Of a DNA stretch of 64,000 nucleotides, positions 55,949-64,000 are shown in pieces. Location: NCBI RefSeq assembly GCF_037975245.1, contig NC_092576.1, positions 13,310,611-13,374,610 of the forward strand, in the 5' to 3' direction. A program made the translations under genes and the position numbers. Positions within the stretch are counted from its first letter, which is position 1. Each line of letters opens with the position of its first letter. The stretch comes from Apostichopus japonicus (taxonomy: Eukaryota > Echinodermata > Holothuroidea > Aspidochirotida > Stichopodidae). The notes under the pieces are model-generated. The model saw only the letters and a program-made list of their open reading frames with translations. It did no database searches and was not told the origin of the DNA.

Positions 55949-56477
55949 GTATATAGGAGCGATGTCGCAAAATTTTGCCGGACATATAGGCGATGGAAGC
56001 TATCCGCCGCGACTGCATGTGATTTTTTCGACTTTCCGTCCTGGTAGTCATATCACAAAATGGTGCATTTCCTCATGCGCCATTATTAATAATTTAAATA
56101 ACTAACTAATAAGGCACAGCCCAGATCCGAGTTCGTATAGCGAGCTTAACGCAAGTTTGGCCAAAAGTCGTCAAACGCCAGCATGTTAGACCAGGTTGCT
56201 GGGTCTACGAGAATACATTTATATGAAATTTGAAAACAAGGATAGCAAGACAAACCACTTTTATTATGTTTTAGGACCTCACACATGCGCATGTATCGTC
56301 AGACTTAGAAAAGGTCCCATGTGAGTGGTGGCTAAAGTGATGAAGGCATGAAAATAAATCAGTAATTGTTCGTTCTAACTTGGAGTCCTCAAGCAAGTTA
56401 CCTCGGTTGCTAGGTGGATCTGCATCTGTTTATCGGGTGAATTCTGGTCGGAGCGTACTATGTAACCACCATGTACC
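55949..56477. other. Gene-free, no recognisable features
   Basis: No repeats, domains or RNA motifs are recognised. Confidence 0.45.
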
Positions 56478-57351
56478 CAGGGACGTAGCTAAGGCCTGAT
56501 GATTGGGGGGGGGGGTGTAGTGGCAAAAATCGGTTTTTAAGCCAGAAAATTCCGACTGCTGCTTTGTACCCCTCACTCTCGCGCTACTCGTCAACGATAC
56601 GGTCAGTGTCAGTAAGAAAACCCAATCTTTCGCGACTGCACCTCTGTTACGAACTTGTTGCGATACATTTGTACCCACTGGCACTCATTTCACAAACTTA
56701 TTGCCCCCACCCCAACCAAATATTTTTGTGAAATTCGGGCAATATGCTGATAGCTTTTGAGCACCTACTGAAAGAAAGATAATTTGCAATGTGTTTTTCA
56801 GTGGTTAAACTGATATTATTATTACCCAACAATTCTCACCATACGGAAGGGTAATAAGACGGAAAATGATTGTATGCTATTTGCATGCGATGTAAAAACC
56901 GATGCATGCCTGTATGATAAGCACATTATCAAATTATCGAAAATTTTGGTTATATTTTACGGGCAAGTCGTTAAAACCCCCCGCCCCCCCCCCCCCCACA
57001 AATCAAATAGAACTACCGCCATAGGCTCCTACGCCTATGACGGTAGTTCTATTAGGCATTTTTGTAGTATTCAAAATCATACGAAGTTTTGTACGGTGGA
57101 GTATAGGAATCGCGAGGTACAATTTCCCAAAGTGGCAAGGAAAACGTGGTAAATATGACAGGTTAAAGGTCAATTTTGACCGAAATTTAAAAAAAAATCG
57201 CACAATCACAGGGATAAATGAATATAGGCCTAGATAAACTAGAGTGCGACGGTCGGAAATTCCGACTGTCGCACTCCAATTTTCCAACTAGCGTCAGTTT
57301 TACCAAGTTTGGGTGTGAGACACCCCCACACCCCCTCTAACGACGTCCCTG
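56478..57351. mobile_element. hAT-like element with CAGGGACGT termini and internal hairpins
   Basis: The left end CAGGGACGTAGC and the right end ...CGACGTCCCTG are short inverted repeats. Inside are two hairpins: 57006-57053 (21-bp arms, one mismatch) and 57242-57278 (about 16-bp arms). No matching 8-bp flanks are seen. The right end abuts a hAT transposase fragment. Confidence 0.5.
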
Positions 57352-57700
57352 CGGGGTGAATATGGAACACGATCACATGGTTCAGCCTCTGTAGAGTCAT
57401 GGTGCTCCGTAGCCTTGTCTTCAAACGCCTCAGAGCACTAAAACATCTCTCGGCTTCCGTCGAACTGGCGGAGGAGACGAGGAGCAACCGCAAGAGAGCT
57501 TTGACTTCACCAAACATAGCCCGTACCGCTGGATTCATCGACTTGAATATTTGTCTATACCCTTCAACCGACGACGAATGGAACTGGCCTCGAAAGAAAG
57601 GCAGACTAAGCTTAAGATTGTTGGAGAGCTCAGGGTACCAACTCACGAGATCTGGGTGGAATTCTCCATTCAGCAACATTGAGTGGTATTCGAGGATATG
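57352..57700 (-). pseudogene. hAT transposase C-terminal (dimerisation) fragment
   Basis: The minus-strand frame (57679 downward) carries MFGEVKALLRLLLVSSASS, then TEAERCFSALRRLKTRLRS, then TLQRLNHVIVFHIH. This is the hAT C-terminal dimerisation motif, in which a small-residue run precedes AERxFSxLxxLKT. Only about 110 residues are present, with no catalytic core upstream, so it is a remnant. The apparent C-terminus beyond HPAG runs into the terminus of the element at 56478-57351. Confidence 0.8.
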
Positions 57701-59442
57701 AATCCTAAGATGTGTAAGCCGTAACCAAATAGAGCCACGACACTACTTTTTTCCCAAATGTGTTGGGGGGGACATTTGATATTGTTTCCCCCATCCATCG
57801 AAATGTGGGGGGACGTGTCCCCGTCCCAACCCCCCCTGGATTGACGTCCATGCTCGAAACCTATCTCCTCGTATCTTTTAGAAACGTACATCACAAGACT
57901 CAAAAGAAAGCACATGAGAGGTAAATGAGTTTTAACGATTTCTGTGAAATTCATTACAAAACTGTTCAATGAAAACACGACGCGGTATTGTCGTCTCAGC
58001 AATATTTGTAGAAAGAAACAACATTAAGTTATAAAAGAATAGAATAAAACAAAATGAAATGAATTGCCCTATATACCGGAGGTGTGACGTCATCATCGAC
58101 CTTGTACTCACATGCGTAAGATACTTAGGTTATAATACGTTAATGTATGTATCCATGGTAAAAGAGACATGCTTTGGTGTAACAAAATCTCCGTAAGCAA
58201 CTGTTGACTTTTGAATATTTAAAAAAAAAATACTTAGATTACTAACGTTCAGTAGCTCTTTAAACATATAAAATAAATGTAACCTTAAACATTAGCTTCT
58301 CTGACTCTATAGACTTTAAAAATATTAAAATATGTATATATATAAATCTGAATAACTCACGTATAATATGTGAGAATGCAGCTTTTGAAGTACAATGAAT
58401 TTGAAAGTCGTATGCATTTGTTAGATGTATGCATCGATTAAGGGTGCGGGGGAGGGATGGGGGCATTGAATAAAATCGTAGGGCTTGCTCAGACCTGGTA
58501 ACAACACTCCCAGGTAAATTCGTCATATTCTAGAACCCATACAGTCAATTCTCTTTCCCCCCGTGGAAGGGTTAAACTCGCCAACACTACACCGGGGTTC
58601 TAAAGCAGGCTAGGGTCCCTTTTCTTCCCTTGTATAATTACAATATGTAGGCTTACATTGTTGGTGACATGACACTCTTTATAAAATGCATATTGAACCT
58701 ATATTTCTTTTGCGGGAAATGTTGGTTCATTCATACGTAGGTATCTACAAAGGCAGCTGGTATTAAATATAGATTTACTTTTATAGATACGGGAGGGTTT
58801 CAATCTGAAGGGGCACAAATAATGCAGGGGGCAGTAGGTCATGTGATTCGATTTGAAAAGGGGAGGTGGGTAGGGGGTGATACATGGGGGTGTAAATCAG
58901 AAACTTTACCTCAACACAAAATAGATCATGTGTGCTATTCCTACCAAATATCCAATATTTGAATATGTTTTAACGAAAGAGCACATAATAAATATACATT
59001 TGTTTTATTCGCCAACATGCAAAATAAAAGGACCCTTTATTATTTTTTCAATATAAGTTAACATTATTTCAGTAAAGGAACACATAATCTATTGAAATAA
59101 CTACATAACACAATTCATTTACAGAAAAATGTATCGGAATGAGCACGTCTTGTAATTTTTAAAATATCAGCAACAAAAATGAAGAAAGTGTTGAGTTACA
59201 AAACTGGGAGGGCATGTGACCCCCTCTGCCACAAACTCCGCCGCACCTTTTTTCCTATAAAAATCTATTGCGTAGCGTTTTCCCGACTTGCCAGGGATCA
59301 GTCTAAGCGGTTTGCGATAGAACAGTGGATTACTATGTCTTAATATTTGCAGTTGTTATGGAATCATGAAAAACTGTCTTTTACGAAAGGTATTTATTTA
59401 TTTTTTGGCTTTGTTTAAACAATTCTTCAAAGCCGCTGATTG
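57701..59442 (-). other. 3' flank of gene C, interrupted at 57858
   Basis: From about 59442 down to 57858 the minus strand follows the 3' flanks of genes A and B. The match stops at about 57858 at 'catggacgtcaatcc', which looks like a G-rich hAT-type terminus, so inserted sequence begins there. The part 57701-57857 belongs to the insert. No gene is seen. Confidence 0.65.
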
Positions 59443-59450
59443 GTCTGCTG

Positions 59451-60055
59451 CAGTGGCGGCGCCAAGGGGGGGGGGGGGGGGGGCTTTAGCCCCCACTGAA
59501 GTAGTCAGCCCCCCATTAGCCCCCCTCCAACTGAAATAGGCAAAAAAAACTCATTGAAACAATTTAGCCTACCCAAATTTTGTCAGCCATAACGCAGTGC
59601 TACAATGGTCAATGGAAATTTTGATGAATTTTGTTCTCATACGGCAATGTCGTGTGCGTTTCACAAACAGCGTGTATACAGACTAAAACAAGAGTTGTGT
59701 CAGAGAGCGCGATATAATAATTGAGCAAAGGAATTGGATCTTTCACAGCAGGTAATATTTTAGTGATACGAAAACTGTGAATTGGTATCTTCCATTCTAA
59801 TTTGACTAAAGTTACTCACAAAAAAATGCATATTTTTGGAGAAATTTTCAGGTGACAAAAGCCTCGCTAAATGCCACCATTTTGCATGTAGGCCTTTCCA
59901 GGATTGGGAAAACTTTCAAAAGGGGGAGGGGGACACCCCCTTCCCTAATACCCCTCCCCCAGGACGGCGATCACTCAATCTTGTAAGCCACCCAAAAAAT
60001 TGGCTCAGCCCCCCCCCTTAGCCTCCCCAACTAAAAATTCCTGGCGCCGCCACTG
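59451..60055. mobile_element. hAT MITE, 605 bp, in the last exon of gene C
   Basis: Perfect 14-bp inverted termini CAGTGGCGGCGCCA, with 8-bp flanks GTCTGCTG (59443-59450) and GTCTGATG (60056-60063) differing at one base. Without it, gene C's 3' end would align with gene B's (…ACC AAT CAG CG…). The interior has G-rich and C-rich ends and no transposase. Confidence 0.92.
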
Positions 60056-61033
60056 GTCTGATGATTGATCTGCTGTTCTTCGAAGAACATAAAATCAAGA
60101 AGTATTACCGCCCCTATTAATATCGCCTTCGATTTTACTTCTAAGTTCATCTGGAATTGGATACCATAGTTGTCAGCTTTAGTATACACTTCCTGAACGT
60201 TTCCTGCCCATTGTTTGGTGATTTTACCGATGTGTTCGGTTTCATCTGAGGAGAGTACCTTTGGAGAGAGACAGAAAGAGAAATAGAGGGTAAATTACTT
60301 ACATAATGAGGCTAGTTGTACATTTAGAGAGGGAGAAGACGTGGATTGAAGTTGCAGCGGCGAGGGCGGGGAGGAGGGGGGGGTAGAGGAGGGAGTATTA
60401 ACATTGCCAAAAAAGGGATTATGGATAAAAAAATAGCCTGAAATTTATCCTACACTATAGGAGACGATGCCATTAACCCTTCAAAGATTATTTAAGAGAT
60501 CCCGAATATTATAAAAAGTTTATAGTTTGAGAATCATAACTAGCACTCATATTCCGCCCAACCCACCTTTATCCCTGGACTAAGAAATATCAAGATTTTT
60601 TTCCAGTTTAAAGTCCATCCATCCCCACATTAGTACTCTTTTTTGGGGGGCGGGGGGGTACTTACGTTGAATTCTATGTCACTGTAAATTGACCGACATT
60701 TACAGCCTGGTCCTCTTATTTTAAGCAAAGTTTCATGATTTTCGTCCAGAATCGCTAAATGATCCCCGCACAAGCTTGGCCTGCATGAACAAAAATAAAT
60801 ACATTAAGTACTGAATACAATTAATATATATTTTCATTGAGTAGGGTGTTCCCAATTTCCCACATCCTACAAGGATAGTTAGTATGAAAAGAGTTAAAAT
60901 TATCAGAAATGCTACAATAGCTGTTAATTTTACATTCATGCATGTTCAGATGCAAACTAGAACAATTCCTTGCAAATATTTAACACCTGTTATCATATTT
61001 ATTTTAGCGTACCCTGGAATAGTCTTTGAACAC

Positions 61034-61073
<40 letters not shown>

Positions 61074-62540
61074 CAAAGTATCTCTTTCGAGATCCGGCTT
61101 TAGGAATCACAAATGATTTTCGAGTTGGATAGCATCATGTTTGATCTCTAGAGTAGGGCAAAATATGTCACCAAAAACAGAACTAGTATTGTTCGATATA
61201 GGTGACAAACGCCTACAGTGGAATTACGATCTTCCTTACCGGTTTCGAACCTCTGGACATACAATCAGCGTCCATAGCCTAGTGGTTAGGGTGTCCGCGT
61301 ACAGAGCGGGAGGCCCGTGGTTCGAATCCCGGTGGAGGCTGAAAGTTTTTTCACTGTTCTTGATTTTCCAACTCATTACGATTTTCATTTATATATATAT
61401 ATATATATTTGAAATATGTATATAGCCTGGTTTATATATAGCCTGGTATACTTCTTATGGGTATACAAAAGTACGTAATGTTTTGTTTTGTTTTTTGTTT
61501 TTTTGCAGCAGTACAGTAAAATATCACCTTGTACAAATCTTCTGACAACAGCCTTGTCTTGCTACAAGACAGTAACAACCTTGAAACGTTGTAACTATTT
61601 TTAACGTAATATCAACCTTTCTGTGTAATGTTGAGAGTAAACATATATACCTTTGAACAACATATCCGATAGTGCAGCCAGGCGGGGCCTCTACAGAGGC
61701 TTTAGAGGCACATTTTTCGCCATTACAGCATCCAGCACAGCATGCACAACAACAACCCACACACCATTTATATTCTCTGGTGACCTTCATGACTTCTTGA
61801 TTCATATTATCCATAATGTGCATCACGAAACCTCTTTTTTTACCGCTGATTTGAATATAGCCTCTGTGTAACTCCTCGACGGCGAAAAAAATCTAATTTA
61901 AATTAAGAAAAAAATGGTATAGAGATAAATATATTTATATATCAACATATGATATTAAAAAATAAAGTAAATGTTACACAGTACGTTAAATTATTTTCGC
62001 GAGACAGGTAGTTCCACTACTGCTTTTTCAACATCCAACACACAAAATAATCTTATTAGGTAACAAAATCTTATAGGAAGATGTCGATAAGTAGGTATAT
62101 TTTCAGGAGCCCCAACCTCTCCCTCACCCCCCCCCCCAAAAAAAAACATGTACGTCGGATCTATATCTTCTGAGGAATATTAGCCAATAAATTAAGTTTA
62201 AATAAACTGGTCTACACAGAATTGTGCTCATAACGATCTTTCGTTAGATTGTAATGTATGGTTGAAGACTAGGGTGTGGGCGGGGAGGGTATTGTGTAGA
62301 GTAGGATGGAGAGGGTATGCACCCCACATACCCCTGCACCTGTATTGAATACCTCCTAAGATGAAGTATATACGGTACTGTATAACGTACACGTACCTGT
62401 TGACCGAGAATATTTTTCACATGATATTTGTTTGCCGTTTCCAAGTTGGTAAGAACCTCTTGCATATCAACTTGTTGATGGACAAGGACTTGATCGAGTT
62501 GGCTGAGATACTCCAGTCCTGGTGGACAACCGATGGCTGC
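60031..62540 (-). CDS. PLSCR: Phospholipid scramblase, paralog C, exons 2-5 (5' partial)
   Basis: Exons on the minus strand: 62540-62397, 61892-61651, 60780-60666 and 60258-60031, all GT-AG with the phases of A and B. Exon 1 is not found before the window edge; in A and B it lies 2.3-4 kb upstream, so it is expected past 64000. Features are [20 protein letters not shown], the cysteine cluster [24 protein letters not shown], and the loop [12 protein letters not shown], where Lys and Tyr replace the first Asp and the Phe of the canonical site. The terminal helix is [15 protein letters not shown]. The tail ends SGGARNF, with codons and the stop supplied by a hAT element. The frame is open and splice sites are intact. 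Confidence 0.9.
61165..61393 (+). mobile_element. tRNA-derived SINE in intron 3 of gene C
   Basis: Same family as 11163-11389. The 74-nt tRNA-like head at 61267-61340 has A-box TAGCCTAGTGG and B-box GGTTCGAATCC. It is antisense to gene C, as the other copy is to gene A, but lies in a different intron, so the two are separate insertions. Confidence 0.75.
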
Positions 62541-63189
62541 CTATGAAACGACAACGAAGTTATTGCATTATCAGTATTGGCTATGGTGGAAATAGTTACA
62601 ACAGTCAAATACAAAAAAAAAACGCAGACATATGAACAATGGGTATTTCCCCTTTTTTTACCTCTTTCAATACTAAACAGGAAACGAGGAAGTTGATGAT
62701 CTAAACTTCCACGACAAACTCCATTCGAATGGAGGGGTTTGCGTGTCACCTTCCGCGAGACAAGTAATATTTTCGAGGTGAAATGGATTAACTTTTAGGC
62801 TATAAACTAGGTCGGCACGCAAGGACTTAGAGAAGTAACAAGTTGTATTTGTTGGGACAAGTTGTAATTGTTGGGACAATTTTCGTCTATCTTGGTTGCC
62901 ATTGCTTTTTTTCCTGTTTCTGTGCAAATATGCCACCAAGAAGGGAAGTAACAAGTTGTATTTCTTTTAATATCTATTTCAGGGGAGTGTACAGGTGGAG
63001 GGAATAGTGCAACCTACCGACATCAAAATCACAGAAGAGAATGAGTGAATCAATATTATATTAATGAAAGTGGATAGCTACTTCTAGTGTGCTTTAAGTT
63101 TTTACAGTGGGTTTGAAATGTGTCCAAACGATGTTTGTTTCTTTCTCATAACCCACATGTAGGAATCGAATGCAAACATTCACCAGTAT
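62541..63189 (-). other. Intron 1 of gene C
   Basis: This aligns with the intron upstream of exon 2 in gene B (about 40080-40880) and with one unit of the gene A tandem array. It has a single copy of that unit. The block 62860-62950 matches part of the coiled-coil fragment region at 39376-39440. No gene is seen. Confidence 0.65.
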
Positions 63190-63790
63190 GATTGGAATAT
63201 GTTTAGAGCGTTGTGATCAAGAGGTTAAGGCATTGGACTTGTGATCTAAGGTTTGCAGGTTCGAGTCCTGGCCAGATCATTACATCCTGTCCTTGGGCAA
63301 GGCAATGCACTTTACCTGCATTGCCTCTCTTCACCCAGGTGTATATATGGGGACCTGTGAGATAAACTGTTATTTGGACGCTGCTTAGCTGGTTAAGGCA
63401 GTGGACTTGTGTTCTAAGGTGTGCAGGTTCGAGTCCCAGCCCAGATCATTATGTTGTGTCCTTGGGCAATGCACTTTATCTGCATTGCCTCTCTTCACCC
63501 AGGTGCATATATGGGGACCTGTGAGATAAACTGTTAGTTGGACGCTGCTTAGCTGGTTAAGGCAGTGGACTTGTGTTCTAAGGTGTGCAGGTTCGAGTCC
63601 CAGCCCAGATCATTATGTTGTGTCCTTGGGCAAGGGACTTTATCTCCATTGCCTCTCTTTCATCCAGGTGTATATATGGGAACCTGTGAGGCGGGAACTG
63701 TCAGTGTGGCGCTGTTTAGCTGTTGCCATGTTAAGGGATTGCCTCTATGTTTGACAGGTTATCGTTGACCAGGGTAATATTGGTATGCGC
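63190..63790 (+). mobile_element. tRNA-like SINE cluster, three tandem units
   Basis: Three units (starting near 63200, 63375 and 63545) each have an A-box-like 'ggttaaggca', a perfect B-box GGTTCGAGTCC, and the tail 'ccttgggcaa', 'tgcctctctt', 'cacctgtgag'-like words. The period is about 170 bases. By position the loop would hold an anticodon-like TGT. It matches intron 1 clusters of genes A and B and is antisense to gene C. Confidence 0.75.
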
Positions 63791-64000
63791 CATGAGCACC
63801 ATTACCGATGGATATGTCCGCGCTTTAAAAATCCTCAGTATAATTATAATTATCATTATTATTATTTTTTTTTTTTTTTTTTTTCCATCCGTATTTTATT
63901 TCTCTTCTCAACACAATATAAAACAGCACAGTGTCGCAGCACCTTTGTATCAAATTATAATACTCCAATACAATACATGCTCCTAAACATTTTCAAAACA
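63791..64000. other. Right edge, simple sequence
   Basis: ATT-rich and T-rich tracts at about 63845-63885, then unremarkable sequence to the edge. Exon 1 of gene C is not here. Confidence 0.5.

Overview
This is a repeat-rich animal genome window. It holds spliced genes with GT-AG introns, tRNA-derived SINE-like repeats, non-LTR retrotransposons and several hAT-type elements with 8-bp target-site duplications. The content suggests an invertebrate, plausibly a marine deuterostome such as an echinoderm, but the sequence alone does not prove the taxon. No prokaryotic operons, CRISPR arrays or viral genes were seen.

The only host genes I can support are a local cluster of phospholipid scramblase (PLSCR) paralogs. 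Gene A (+, 6186-14254) and gene B (+, 38294-42995) each have five coding exons with identical intron phases and encode 275 and 280 residues. Gene C (-, 62540-60031) shows exons 2-5; its exon 1 should lie past the right edge. B and C are tail-to-tail. Two orphan copies of the last exon (543-734 and 17068-17259) are broken by the same in-frame stop. In the calcium-site loop, A keeps Asp at the first position, B has Asn, and C has Lys plus a Phe-to-Tyr change.

The window is built from tandem duplicated units. Bases 1-1808 match 16520-19135, and 2815-6305 match 31643-38413. Comparing copies gives 'empty' and 'filled' versions of several insertion sites: a 795-bp TTAA-flanked element (17347-18141), a 3.48-kb LINE with 13-bp target-site duplications and one nonsense codon (32038-35516), and a 3.8-kb foldback element (44940-48742). 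A 605-bp hAT element (59451-60055) rewrites the C-terminus of gene C.

Other content: long tetranucleotide arrays (1823-2772; 27846-30214), TA arrays, a four-copy ~664-bp tandem repeat in intron 1 of gene A carrying decoy copies of the exon 2 start, a GIY-YIG fragment of Penelope type, an L1/Tx1-like reverse transcriptase relic inside an inverted-repeat element, and a hAT transposase C-terminal fragment. The rest is flank shared among paralogs, or sequence in which I see nothing recognisable. Homology calls were made by eye, so repeat boundaries are approximate unless exact target-site duplications are given.
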